NCBI GenBank assembly: GCA_016715905.1
Contig: JADJXI010000005.1
Location: forward strand, 504,150-568,149
Direction: 5' to 3'
Source: Sphingobacteriaceae bacterium
GTDB taxonomy: Bacteria > Bacteroidota > Bacteroidia > B-17B0 > Aurantibacillaceae
Length of the DNA stretch: 64,000 bases
In this document: piece after piece, positions 53,045 to 61,756 of the stretch
Layout: every line of letters begins with the position of its first letter
Numbering within the stretch: position 1 is the stretch's first letter
Position numbers and translations under genes: made by a program
The notes under the pieces: generated by a model
What the model was told of the DNA's origin: nothing
What the model saw: the letters and a program-made list of their open reading frames with translations, nothing else
Database searches by the model: none

Positions 53045-54457
53045 ATGAGTTTATCTAAACAAGTTGATAAATTAATTTATTCGAAGGATAAAGATGAACG
53101 GGATACCTATTTAAAAGGCAGGTATTTTGTTTATTCTACACTTGTCTTTTTTGTAATGGCGTTAAGCGCCCTTCCTTACTATTTTATTGTTGGTAATTCT
53201 AAAGTAGGAGGATTAAATGAAGCGCTTATTGGCAACTTATTTTTTTGTGTAATTACAATTGTTTTATTGTTTGTATATCGAAAATATGGCTTTCGGATTT
53301 TAATAGTTAATGTGTTAACTTTTTTGGGTTGGGTAAGTAATTTCGGAACCTACCAATATGCGGGTGGTTTATATTCAGCGGATAATATTTGGGGCATAGT
53401 TATTTGCTCTTGGGTATTTTTGGTTGCGGGAAAAAAAAGTGGAATCGCATGGGCAGTTGTTGTTGCGATGACATTGAGTTTTTACTATATCGCCGATGTT
53501 TTGCATTGGAGAGATTTTAGAGCAGATACTGCGAAAATAGAAAATACGTATTATTTTATAGGTTACGTTTTGGCTATACTTTTTATCGCACTAATTATCA
53601 TCATGTTTCAAAAGGGTTCAGAACAATTTTTAAAGGAAATTAATGTTGCAAAATCTGATTTGGAAGAAAAAAGCAAAGCTTTGGAAATTGCGAATAAAGA
53701 TGTAATGGATAGCATTCATTATGCGTATAAAATACAAACGGCGGTTTTGCCAAATGAAGAAACCATTCAGCGTAGTGTTCCTTTGTTTTTTATTTTATAT
53801 AAACCTAAGGCGATTGTGAGCGGAGATTTTTATTGGTTCTACGAAATTGATGAATTTAGTTATTTATATGTAAATGCCGATTGTACAGGTCATGGAGTTC
53901 CGGGTGCATTTATGACCGTAATCGCCAGCAATCTTTTGAATCAAACTGTTATTGATAATAAAATATATCAACCTTCAGCAATACTGAACGAAATTGATAG
54001 ATTATTAAATCTCACGCTAAAGCAGGATCATTCCAGATATCATAATGTTCAGGATGGAATGGACTGTACTGTAATTAAGGTGAATAAAAAAAGTAAGGAA
54101 ATTGTAATTAATAGCGCCAAAAGGCCTGTAGCCTATATACAAGATAATGAGTATGTAGAAATAAAAAGTAATCGAAATTCAATAGGTGGAGTGAGTTCAA
54201 GTAAAAAAGCTTTTGAAGATGTAACATTTAATTATAAAAATGAAGACATGATTTATTTGTATACGGATGGTTATCATGATCAGTTTGGTGGGCCAAAGGG
54301 TAAAAAATATTCGAGTAAACGATTGAAGGATAAGCTAATTTCAATTCATAAAGAAACTTTACCAATTCAAAAAGAACTACTAGCAACAGAGATTAAAAAC
54401 TGGCAAGGAGAATTGGAACAAATTGATGATATTTGCATAACGGGTATTAGATTTTAA
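53045..54457 (+). CDS. six-TM sensor with SpoIIE phosphatase output
   Basis: A 470-residue membrane protein. Six hydrophobic helices lie in residues ~25-195 (YSTLVFFVMALSALPYYFIV through GYVLAILFIALIIIMF), with no signal peptide. A short coiled coil follows (SDLEEKSKALEIANKDVMDS) leading to IHYAYKIQTAVLPNE (~223) and a SpoIIE/PP2C domain: AIVSGDFYW, NADCTGHGVPGAFM, QDGMDCTVIKV, YLYTDGYHDQFGG and QIDDICITGIRF. It probably senses a membrane or envelope state and dephosphorylates a cytosolic protein. The coiled-coil/YA-x-KIQ linker is shared with the TPR sensors. The DUF4476 gene is 52 bp downstream on the same strand. Confidence 0.9.
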   Translation: MSLSKQVDKLIYSKDKDERDTYLKGRYFVYSTLVFFVMALSALPYYFIVGNSKVGGLNEALIGNLFFCVITIVLLFVYRKYGFRILIVNVLTFLGWVSNFGTYQYAGGLYSADNIWGIVICSWVFLVAGKKSGIAWAVVVAMTLSFYYIADVLHWRDFRADTAKIENTYYFIGYVLAILFIALIIIMFQKGSEQFLKEINVAKSDLEEKSKALEIANKDVMDSIHYAYKIQTAVLPNEETIQRSVPLFFILYKPKAIVSGDFYWFYEIDEFSYLYVNADCTGHGVPGAFMTVIASNLLNQTVIDNKIYQPSAILNEIDRLLNLTLKQDHSRYHNVQDGMDCTVIKVNKKSKEIVINSAKRPVAYIQDNEYVEIKSNRNSIGGVSSSKKAFEDVTFNYKNEDMIYLYTDGYHDQFGGPKGKKYSSKRLKDKLISIHKETLPIQKELLATEIKNWQGELEQIDDICITGIRF

Positions 54458-54509
54458 ACTTTTTTAAGAAAAACAGGCACGGGGCTTGTAATAAAACAGT
54501 CAACTAAAA

Positions 54510-55310
54510 ATGAAAACTATGAAAAATAATCTATTTAAACTGGCCTTTATACTGTTAGGCTTTAACTTAAGTGCTCAAGATTTTGGGCGGGTTGTTGTGC
54601 GTAATGCCAGCGCGTCTTATCCTCCATTTATTGTATCCATCAATGGTGTGCGGGTTAGTAATAATTACGATTCAAAAATTGCGTTTAATTATTTAGATGA
54701 AAAAAACTATCGAATTAAATTACTACAAAGCGGATCAGGAAATATTTTAAATTTCAATTTAACCAGTGAGCCAAAATATGTCAGCAAATACGTAATTAAT
54801 GCCGATGCTTATGGTAATTACTCTTTGTTATTAGAAAGTAAATCCTTGTTATCACTTGAGCCGGAAACGGGTGGTGTAACAATTTCTAACGCAACGGTAA
54901 CACCTAATAATACCAATAATATTCCAGTTCAACCTAATATTACCACAACAACGCTGATTCCGGCCACCAACACGGTTGCCTCTACACCATCTGTAATCCC
55001 TCCTCCTGCTGTAATTGTTACTGCAATGGATGCGGCCGATTTTAATGAGCGATTAAATGCCGTAAAAAGAGAACATTTTGATAGAGAGCGTTTGGATAAA
55101 GCCAAAATGGTTTTTGCCGAAGAAAATTTTTCAACTTCACAAGTTTGTACCGCTATGAAAGTTTTTTCATTTGATGATGCCAAGGTTGATTTTGCCAAGT
55201 TTGCCTGGCATAAAACAATTGATAGAAAGAATTTCTATAAAACTCATGATCAATTGAGCTTTGGAAGCAATAAAAAGGAATTGAGTGACTACACAAAAAA
55301 GAATCCTTGA
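54510..55310 (+). CDS. secreted DUF4476 domain protein
   Basis: A 266-residue exported protein with signal peptide (FKLAFILLGFNLSAQ, to ~22). A beta domain occupies ~25-115. A Pro/Thr/Asn-rich disordered linker (~120-165) leads to a C-terminal helical DUF4476 domain (~170-260): MDAADFNERLNAVKREHFDR, FSTSQVCTAMKVFSFDDAKV and the end KTHDQLSFGSNKKEL. DUF4476 is common in Bacteroidota with no assigned function. It follows the six-TM/SpoIIE gene on the same strand and ends in its own terminator, whose first arm overlaps the stop. Confidence 0.85.
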   Translation: MKTMKNNLFKLAFILLGFNLSAQDFGRVVVRNASASYPPFIVSINGVRVSNNYDSKIAFNYLDEKNYRIKLLQSGSGNILNFNLTSEPKYVSKYVINADAYGNYSLLLESKSLLSLEPETGGVTISNATVTPNNTNNIPVQPNITTTTLIPATNTVASTPSVIPPPAVIVTAMDAADFNERLNAVKREHFDRERLDKAKMVFAEENFSTSQVCTAMKVFSFDDAKVDFAKFAWHKTIDRKNFYKTHDQLSFGSNKKELSDYTKKNP

Positions 55311-55333
55311 TTTTTAAACCAAGGACTCTTTTT
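55301..55333. terminator. rho-independent terminator after the DUF4476 gene
   Basis: Stem GAATCCTTG (55301-55309) / CAAGGACTC (55320-55328) with one A-C mismatch, ten-base loop, then a T-run. The stem overlaps the stop codon. Its A-rich left side may also serve the convergent dehydrogenase gene. Confidence 0.8.
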
Positions 55334-55348
55334 CTAATAAAAGTTCAA

Positions 55349-56527
55349 TTAGCTAAATGCGTTGAATCCGGTTACATCCATTCCGGTAATCAGTAAATGA
55401 ATATCGTGGGTTCCTTCATAAGTAATCACACTTTCTAAATTCATCATATGTCGCATAATCGGATATTCTCCGGTTATGCCCATTCCTCCATGAATTTGTC
55501 GGGCCTCACGGGCAATATTTATTGCCATGTGCACATTATTTCGTTTAGCCATACTAATTTGAGAAGGTGTGGCCCGGTGTTCATTTTTAAGCACGCCTAA
55601 ACGCCAGGTTAATAATTGCGCTTTAGTAATTTCAGTGATCATCTCCGCTAATTTTTTTTGCGTGAGCTGAAAGGCACCAATGGGTTTTCCAAATTGAATT
55701 CTTTCTTTACTATAACGCAATGCACTGTCGTAGCAATCTAATGCCGCCCCAATCGCACCCCAGGCTATTCCAAATCGTGCGCTGTTTAAGCAACCCAACG
55801 GACCTTTTAATCCTTTGATATTCGGAAAAATATTTTCTTTAGGAACTTTTACATTGTCAAAAACTAATTCACCGGTTGCACTGGCTCTCAAACTCCACTT
55901 ACCATGTGTTTCTGGGGTAGTAAATCCGGGCATTCCTCTTTCTACAACTAATCCTCTAATTTCTCCGGTATCATCTTTGGCCCAAACAACTGCAATATCT
56001 GCAAAGGGTGAATTGCTTATCCACATTTTTGCCCCGTTTAATAAATAGTGGTCGCCTTTATCTTTAATATTAGTAATCATTCCGCTTGGATTTGAACCAT
56101 AATCCGGTTCGGTTAGTCCAAAGCAACCCATTAATTCGCCGGTGGCTAATTTAGGAAGGTATTTTTTCTTTTGTTCTTCGCTTCCGTAGGTAAAAATCGG
56201 AAACATAACCAATGAGCTTTGCACCGATGCAGTAGATCGCAAACCGCTATCACCTCTTTCCAACTCTTGCATGATAATTCCATAAGAAATCTGATCTAAA
56301 CCGGGTCCTCCATACTCTGCAGGGATATAGGGTCCAAATGCTCCAATTTCAGCTAATCCTTTTATCCATTGTTTCGGAAATTTAGCATTCTGACATGCTT
56401 CTTCCACAATAGGACTTACTTCTTTTTTTACCCAGGCGCGCGCTGTTTCACGTATTAGTTTATGTTCATCACTTAACAATTCATCCATTAAGTAATAGTC
56501 ATGTCCGTTATAATTATCTGTAGCCAT
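55349..56527 (-). CDS. acyl-CoA dehydrogenase, glutaryl-CoA dehydrogenase-like
   Basis: A 392-residue FAD acyl-CoA dehydrogenase. Seen are GCFGLTEPDYGSNPSGMITN (flavin/substrate loop), ISNSPFADIAVVWAK, KERIQFGKPIGAFQLTQKKL and the catalytic Glu in VITYEGTHDIHLLITGMDVT (Glu at ~371). The TYEGTHDIH block plus the TGFNAF-like end is characteristic of glutaryl-CoA dehydrogenases, which decarboxylate glutaryl-CoA to crotonyl-CoA in lysine/tryptophan catabolism. Electrons would go to ETF (etfAB at 4.5-6.3 kb). It is a single-gene unit. Subfamily assignment good but not proven against other ACADs. Confidence 0.88.
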   Translation of the reverse strand: MATDNYNGHDYYLMDELLSDEHKLIRETARAWVKKEVSPIVEEACQNAKFPKQWIKGLAEIGAFGPYIPAEYGGPGLDQISYGIIMQELERGDSGLRSTASVQSSLVMFPIFTYGSEEQKKKYLPKLATGELMGCFGLTEPDYGSNPSGMITNIKDKGDHYLLNGAKMWISNSPFADIAVVWAKDDTGEIRGLVVERGMPGFTTPETHGKWSLRASATGELVFDNVKVPKENIFPNIKGLKGPLGCLNSARFGIAWGAIGAALDCYDSALRYSKERIQFGKPIGAFQLTQKKLAEMITEITKAQLLTWRLGVLKNEHRATPSQISMAKRNNVHMAINIAREARQIHGGMGITGEYPIMRHMMNLESVITYEGTHDIHLLITGMDVTGFNAFS

Positions 56528-56577
56528 ATTTAAAAATTTCTATGCAAATTTAGCAATTCTGTATTGTTGGCAAAGCT

Positions 56578-57636
56578 TTGTTATTAAGTGCTTTAATTTG
56601 TATCTTTAAACATATTTTTATAGGGAAAAGCGCAAAATATTTAGTTTTTAGTTTTTTATTTTTAAGTGAAGTCACCTTTTCGCAGGATATCCATTTTTCT
56701 CAATTCGACGGTTCATTATTAAATATCACACCGGCATTCACCGGCATGTTTAATGGTGATTTCAGGGCGTCAGCCATTTATCGTAGCCAATGGCAAAGCG
56801 TTCCGGTTCCTTATTCAACATTAAGCATGAGCGGTGAAGCTCTACTTAAACCTGCACGTTTGGAAAAGGATATGGTTGGCGTTGGCTTAACGTTTAATAA
56901 TGATGTGGCCGGTGATGCACGATATGGAACTACGCAAATTTACGCCAGTGGAAGTTATATTCACGCCTTACGAAAAGACAGTTCGCTATTTATGAGTATG
57001 GGAGCTAATTTAGGTTTTTGCCGAGTAGGATTTGATTATGATAAAATGACATTTGATAATCAATTCGACGGCACGCAATACGCCAGCAGTGCTCCCACGG
57101 GTGAGCGGTTTAATTTAACCAATTATAATTACGGCGACATTAATTTGGGTGCAGCAGTTCAGTATCGCCATAAATACAAACATTTTTTTACTATAGGTAC
57201 AGGTTTGATGCATTTAAATAATCCGGTGATTACGTATCAGGGAAATCAATTGAGTAGGCTCGATTTTAAAACAATAAATTACATTAAATATTCTGTTATA
57301 TTGAATTTGAAAGTTGATTTAATTGTAGATGCAATGATTAACGGACAAGGTAAATACCTGGAAATTATGCCGCACAGCTCTGTTAAGTATTATTTCAATA
57401 GGGATAATAATAAAGCGATACTGGGTGGATTAAGTTTAAGAGCCCGCGATGCCGTGATCTTACGATTGGGTTATCATGACAAAATGTTACAAAGTGGCAT
57501 AGCCTATGATATTAATGTAAGTAATTTTACACCGGCCACAAACCGCCGTGGTGCATTTGAACTTTTTGTTATTTATGTTTTTAAAAAGGAAAAAACTTAC
57601 ACCGTGAAAAAAAGAGTATGTCCGGTTTTTATGTAA
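56578..57636 (+). CDS. PorP/SprF family T9SS outer-membrane protein
   Basis: A 352-residue outer-membrane beta-barrel protein. The start is TTG at 56578. A signal peptide follows (YLVFSFLFLSEVTFSQ) and then the family hallmark DIHFSQFDGSLLNITPAFTG, with SAIYRSQWQSVPVPYSTLSM soon after. The body is amphipathic strands to the end. PorP/SprF proteins are fused to or partnered with OmpA-like or adhesin proteins and support T9SS export or attachment. Only one base separates its stop from the next ATG, so it is an operon with the PorE-like OmpA gene. Whether it is the core PorP or one of several paralogues is unknown. Confidence 0.92.
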   Translation: MLLSALICIFKHIFIGKSAKYLVFSFLFLSEVTFSQDIHFSQFDGSLLNITPAFTGMFNGDFRASAIYRSQWQSVPVPYSTLSMSGEALLKPARLEKDMVGVGLTFNNDVAGDARYGTTQIYASGSYIHALRKDSSLFMSMGANLGFCRVGFDYDKMTFDNQFDGTQYASSAPTGERFNLTNYNYGDINLGAAVQYRHKYKHFFTIGTGLMHLNNPVITYQGNQLSRLDFKTINYIKYSVILNLKVDLIVDAMINGQGKYLEIMPHSSVKYYFNRDNNKAILGGLSLRARDAVILRLGYHDKMLQSGIAYDINVSNFTPATNRRGAFELFVIYVFKKEKTYTVKKRVCPVFM

Positions 57637-57637
57637 C

Positions 57638-59590
57638 ATGAGTATTTTGAAATTTTTTTTATACGGTTTAATATGGGCTTCACAGATTTATTTCCTGCAG
57701 GCACAATCTAATGCAGTTATAAAACGGCGCGCAGAAGATGCTATGCGTGAAAAAGATTGGTATGCTGCTGCCCAACATTATAGTCGATTATTTAATAGAG
57801 ATAGTAGTGAATTAACGGTTAAATACAATTACGCCGAGGTTAGTCGTTTGAATTTTGATTTGGATTTGGCTTTACGTTTGTATAAAAAAGTTGTTTTATT
57901 TGACGACGATAAAAAATTACCCTTAGCCTATTATTGGATTGGACACTTATATAAATATCAGGGAAATTACAAGGAAGCTAAAAAGTGGTTTGTGAAATTT
58001 TCTAAAATAAAATTCAAAAAGAAAAAAGGTAATTATGATTATTATGTGAAAAAAGCAAAACTCGAGGTTGAGGCCTGCGATTTAGCTCAAATCTGGATGA
58101 AAAATCCGGTGCTTCCAAAAATTGAGCATTTGGATACGGCAATCAATAGCAAAGTGAGTGAATATGCGGCGTTTGAAATGGACAGCACTTTGTATTTCTC
58201 TTCGCTTAGGAATTCATCCAAAAAAGATGTGAATGAAATAAACTATAATAAAATTTATTTTTCAGAAATGAAAAATGAAAAATGGCAAAGGGTAAAAACA
58301 CTCGATACCAATATTAACGCCACGCTCGCACATAACGCGAACACAGCATTTAACCAGGATTATACTGAAATGATTGTTTCTCGTTGTGTAGCAAAGAATG
58401 GTAGTGAATACACTTGCGAATTATTTTCTTCTGCCAATGAAAATGGTAAATGGAATGCTCTTGAAAAAATGAAAGCCCCTGTTAATTTAAACAATGCAAG
58501 TACAACACAACCTTGTTACGGAAAACTAAATGGAAAAACCGTGTTGTTTTTCTCGAGTAATAGACCCGGTGGCCAAGGAGGGCTGGATATTTGGTATGCG
58601 ATAAAAAACCCGGATGGTCTTTTTTCAACGCCGGTAAATTGCGGTACCTTAATAAACACACCGGATGATGAAATAACCCCGTGGTTTGTGGAAGAACGAA
58701 AAACCTTGTACTTCAGCAGTACTTATCACAAAGGATTAGGAGGATTTGATATTTTTAAAAGTTTATACAACGATACCATTTTTGGTGAGCCTGAAAATTT
58801 GGGTTATCCAATCAACAGCAGTTATAATGATATTTATTATTCAGTTAATAAAGCGAGAAATCGAGCCTATGTTTCCAGCAACAGAGTAGGTTCGTTTTTT
58901 GAGAATAAATTAAATTGCTGTAATGATATTTATCGTTTTAATATTGAACCCTTAACTGAGCCGCCAAAGCCAATTGATTCTACCAAGATTACACGCGAAA
59001 AAATGAAATTGCTGGTACCTCTTACTTTGTATTTTCATAATGATGAGCCTAATCCAAAAACCAAACTTACCAGTACAACTAAAAATTATGAATCTACCTA
59101 TAATGAGTATAAAGTATTGTTGCCACAATATTTGAAAGAATATTCCTACGGACAAATAGGGGTTGATAAGGAAGATTGCTTGGATAGGGTAAATGATTTT
59201 TTCACCGACAGCGTGGATGCAGGTATGGAAGATTTAAAAAAGTTTGCTGAGCTCACGAAACAGGTTTTATTAAAAGGGCAAACCGTAAAAATAACTATGA
59301 AGGGCTATTGCAGTCCGTTAGCAAGTACCGATTACAATGTTAATTTGGCAAAACGAAGAATTAGTAGTTTACGTAATTATTTTATAGAATATGAAAATGG
59401 TTGGTTTAAAACTTATATTGATAATCAGGAAGAGGGGAGGGGAAAGATAGTTTTTGAAGATGTGGATATCGGAGAGCTTGCCGCAAGTAGGGTGAGTGAT
59501 GACTTAAAGGATAAAAGAAATTCGGTTTATTCTCCTTTTGCTGCCCGGGAAAGAAAAATCCAAATCATAGCTGTAGGTTTTGACGAATAA
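57638..59590 (+). CDS. PorE-like envelope protein: TPR, PD40 propeller, OmpA-like C terminus
   Basis: A 650-residue protein with signal peptide 1-22 (GLIWASQIYFLQAQ). TPRs occupy ~25-130 (KRRAEDAMREKDWYAAAQHY). PD40 beta-propeller repeats follow at ~165-435 (VLFFSSNRPGGQGGLDIWYA, TLYFSSTYHKGLGGFDIFKS). The C-terminal region (~455-650) has an OmpA-like start LYFHNDEPNP and MKGYCSPLASTDYNVNLAKR, ending RERKIQIIAVGFDE. The usual peptidoglycan-binding Asp of the TD motif is replaced here. The TPR-propeller-OmpA layout matches T9SS PorE-type proteins and forms an operon with PorP/SprF, so a link between the outer membrane machine and the cell wall is likely. Confidence 0.87.
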   Translation: MSILKFFLYGLIWASQIYFLQAQSNAVIKRRAEDAMREKDWYAAAQHYSRLFNRDSSELTVKYNYAEVSRLNFDLDLALRLYKKVVLFDDDKKLPLAYYWIGHLYKYQGNYKEAKKWFVKFSKIKFKKKKGNYDYYVKKAKLEVEACDLAQIWMKNPVLPKIEHLDTAINSKVSEYAAFEMDSTLYFSSLRNSSKKDVNEINYNKIYFSEMKNEKWQRVKTLDTNINATLAHNANTAFNQDYTEMIVSRCVAKNGSEYTCELFSSANENGKWNALEKMKAPVNLNNASTTQPCYGKLNGKTVLFFSSNRPGGQGGLDIWYAIKNPDGLFSTPVNCGTLINTPDDEITPWFVEERKTLYFSSTYHKGLGGFDIFKSLYNDTIFGEPENLGYPINSSYNDIYYSVNKARNRAYVSSNRVGSFFENKLNCCNDIYRFNIEPLTEPPKPIDSTKITREKMKLLVPLTLYFHNDEPNPKTKLTSTTKNYESTYNEYKVLLPQYLKEYSYGQIGVDKEDCLDRVNDFFTDSVDAGMEDLKKFAELTKQVLLKGQTVKITMKGYCSPLASTDYNVNLAKRRISSLRNYFIEYENGWFKTYIDNQEEGRGKIVFEDVDIGELAASRVSDDLKDKRNSVYSPFAARERKIQIIAVGFDE

Positions 59591-59597
59591 ACATTCA

Positions 59598-59634
59598 AAA
59601 AAAAAGCGTCTGATTTATCAGACGCTTTTTTTTA
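59598..59634. terminator. bidirectional rho-independent terminator
   Basis: Stem AGCGTCTGAT (59605-59614) / ATCAGACGCT (59617-59626), tiny TT loop, A-run before and T-run after. It serves the PorE-like gene on the plus strand and the convergent cyclophilin-FKBP gene on the minus strand. Confidence 0.93.
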
Positions 59635-59636
59635 AA

Positions 59637-60698
59637 TTAATTTACTTTTAATAATTCAACTTCAAAAATCAAATCACTTTTAGGAGGTATAGCTCCGGGA
59701 TAACCTTGTTCCCCGTATGCTAAAGTGTATGGAATATAAAAGGTGTATTTAGCTCCTTCTTTCATTAACTGCAAGCCTTCTGTCCAACCTTTGATTACCT
59801 GATTCAATCTGAAAGTGGCAGGCTGATTTCTTTGTACGCTGCTGTCAAATACTTTACCATCTACAAATAACCCGGTATAGTGAACGGTTACATTGCTAGT
59901 GTCTTTAGGTGAATTTCCGGTTCCTTCTTTTTCAATAATATATTTTAGTCCTGAATCAGTAGCTTTTCCATTAGCAAATTTTTTCATTGCTTCTTCGCTA
60001 GCTTTTTTCATTGCTTCTGCCTCAGCTTTTTCCTTAGCGGCAATTTTAGCAGGTAAATCCGCTTGTTCTTTAGCAAATACTGCTGCAGCATCAAAGGTTT
60101 CTGCCTCTTTTCCTTTTCTTAAAATAACAAGTTTTTTAATGCTATCGTTTCCTACTATGGCATTTACTATATCTTGTCCTTGAACAACATGTCCAAATAC
60201 AGTATGCTTTCCGTCAAGCCATGGGGTTTCTACGTGTGTGATAAAAAATTGCGAACCGTTAGTGCCTGGTCCTGCGTTTGCCATACTTAAAATTCCTGGT
60301 CCGGTATGTTTTAAGGTTTCATCAATCTCGTCAGGAAATTTATATCCCGGGTCACCGGTTCCGGTTCCTAATGGACAGCCACCCTGAATCATAAAGTTAG
60401 GAATAACCCGGTGAAATTTTAAACCATCATAGTAAGCAACTCCTTCTCCTTTGGCTGAGTTTTTAATTTTACCTTCTGCCAAGCCAACAAAGTTAGCTAC
60501 TGTCATTGGTGTTTTTTTATACTCCAACAAAGTATATATATCTCCTTTATTGGTTTCAAATTTGGCATAAATACCATCAGTTTGTTTACTTAAGAATTCC
60601 TGATCCATTTTGTTTAATTTTTGTTTTTTATTTTTTTGAGCAACGGCAGTTAATCCAAGTGCCGAAATTGCAGTTACCAGTAAAATAAGCTTCTTCAT
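59637..60698 (-). CDS. dual-domain PPIase: cyclophilin plus FKBP
   Basis: A 353-residue exported protein with signal peptide 1-20 (LLVTAISALGLTAVAQ). Residues ~40-215 are a cyclophilin domain: KFHRVIPNFMIQGGCPLGTG, PGTNGSQFFITHVETPWLDG, HTVFGHVVQG. A Lys/Ala/Glu-rich helix (~215-245) leads to an FKBP domain (~250-353): VTVHYTGLFVDGKVFDSS, QVIKGWTEGLQLMKEGAKYT, IPYTLAYGEQGYPGAIPPKS. Both active sites look complete. It would catalyse Xaa-Pro isomerisation in the periplasm. It is the last of four consecutive minus-strand PPIase genes, separated by 41 bp from the FKBP lipoprotein. Confidence 0.95.
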   Translation of the reverse strand: MKKLILLVTAISALGLTAVAQKNKKQKLNKMDQEFLSKQTDGIYAKFETNKGDIYTLLEYKKTPMTVANFVGLAEGKIKNSAKGEGVAYYDGLKFHRVIPNFMIQGGCPLGTGTGDPGYKFPDEIDETLKHTGPGILSMANAGPGTNGSQFFITHVETPWLDGKHTVFGHVVQGQDIVNAIVGNDSIKKLVILRKGKEAETFDAAAVFAKEQADLPAKIAAKEKAEAEAMKKASEEAMKKFANGKATDSGLKYIIEKEGTGNSPKDTSNVTVHYTGLFVDGKVFDSSVQRNQPATFRLNQVIKGWTEGLQLMKEGAKYTFYIPYTLAYGEQGYPGAIPPKSDLIFEVELLKVN

Positions 60699-60739
60699 AA
60701 TTGTTTTTATTTAGTGGTTACAAATACTTTGCCAAATTT

Positions 60740-61756
60740 TTAATGTTTGTGTCCTTCATGTCCGGTTGGGGCTTGTCCTCCTTGTGGTTGCGGAGGTGGT
60801 CCTGCGCTAAAATTCACCAATTCAACTTCAAAAACAAGAGTTGAAAAAGGAGGTATAGTGCCGGCTGCATTTTCACCATATCCTATTTTTGAAGGAATAA
60901 TAAACTTTGCTTTTGCGCCCTTGTTTAATAAGGCAATACCTTCATCCCATCCCGGAATTACTTGTCCAACTCCCAATTGAAATTTAATCGGTTCATAGGG
61001 TCTTTGAGGGTTATAAAGATTGTTTGCTTTGGCAGTTGATTCTATACTCGTATCAAAAACTGTTCCGTCTAATAATGTTCCGGTGTAATTTACTTCAACC
61101 ATGTCGCCGGCTTTTGCATTTGCTCCCGAACCTTTCTTTTGCGAAACAAAAATTAATCCGCTTTCATTGGCCTTGGTGGTAATTTTATTATCTGCCAGGT
61201 ATTTATCAAGGGCAGGTTGTTCTAAAGCCGACATTTCCTTCATTTTGGCTTCGCGTTCGGCCATTTGTTTTTGGCGACGTTCTTCCATCATCTTTTGCGG
61301 AATAATTTCTCCAACTTTCATATTCGCTTTTATGAAATCACCGGCCTTAACAAAATTTGGCAATTCACCCATACCCATTGTTTTTCTAAAAAAAGAATCT
61401 GCAGGTACAATAAATGATGCGCTATCTCCCTTGCATAACATAAGCAAACCATCTTCCAAACTACCTACAAAAGTTGAACGCTGAAGGTTGATCTCAGCAA
61501 AAGCTGAACCGTTTTGGGTGCCGTTTTTTGATTCCATTAATACAGAATCATTGCTAATTAATCTGAATTGATAATTCAAAGAAAGATTATCTCCAATTTG
61601 CGGATTTTCACCTTCTGTGTGATTAAAGTATTTATACAATAAACCATTTTCAGCTCTTGTATATCCTTCAAATTGTGAATCGGAACTATTAGTGCAACCT
61701 GAAAAGATTAAACTTAAAGCTGATGTAACAGCCAGAATGGAATAGATTTTTTTCAT
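60740..61756 (-). CDS. FKBP-type PPIase lipoprotein with two FKBP units
   Basis: A 338-residue lipoprotein (ALSLIFSGC, lipid Cys at ~21). A degenerate FKBP-like unit spans ~35-155 (GDNLSLNYQFRLISNDSVLM, VGSLEDGLLMLCKGDSASFI). A helical spacer follows (MMEERRQKQMAEREAKMKEM), then a canonical FKBP at ~205-315 (VEVNYTGTLLDGTVFDTSIE, QVIPGWDEGIALLNKGAKAK, IPSKIGYGENAAGTIPPFST). The end is Pro/Gly/Gln-rich and finishes in GHEGHKH, a possible metal-binding His tail. Its ATG overlaps the stop of the gene upstream (ATGA), so it belongs to the PPIase operon. Confidence 0.92.
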   Translation of the reverse strand: MKKIYSILAVTSALSLIFSGCTNSSDSQFEGYTRAENGLLYKYFNHTEGENPQIGDNLSLNYQFRLISNDSVLMESKNGTQNGSAFAEINLQRSTFVGSLEDGLLMLCKGDSASFIVPADSFFRKTMGMGELPNFVKAGDFIKANMKVGEIIPQKMMEERRQKQMAEREAKMKEMSALEQPALDKYLADNKITTKANESGLIFVSQKKGSGANAKAGDMVEVNYTGTLLDGTVFDTSIESTAKANNLYNPQRPYEPIKFQLGVGQVIPGWDEGIALLNKGAKAKFIIPSKIGYGENAAGTIPPFSTLVFEVELVNFSAGPPPQPQGGQAPTGHEGHKH

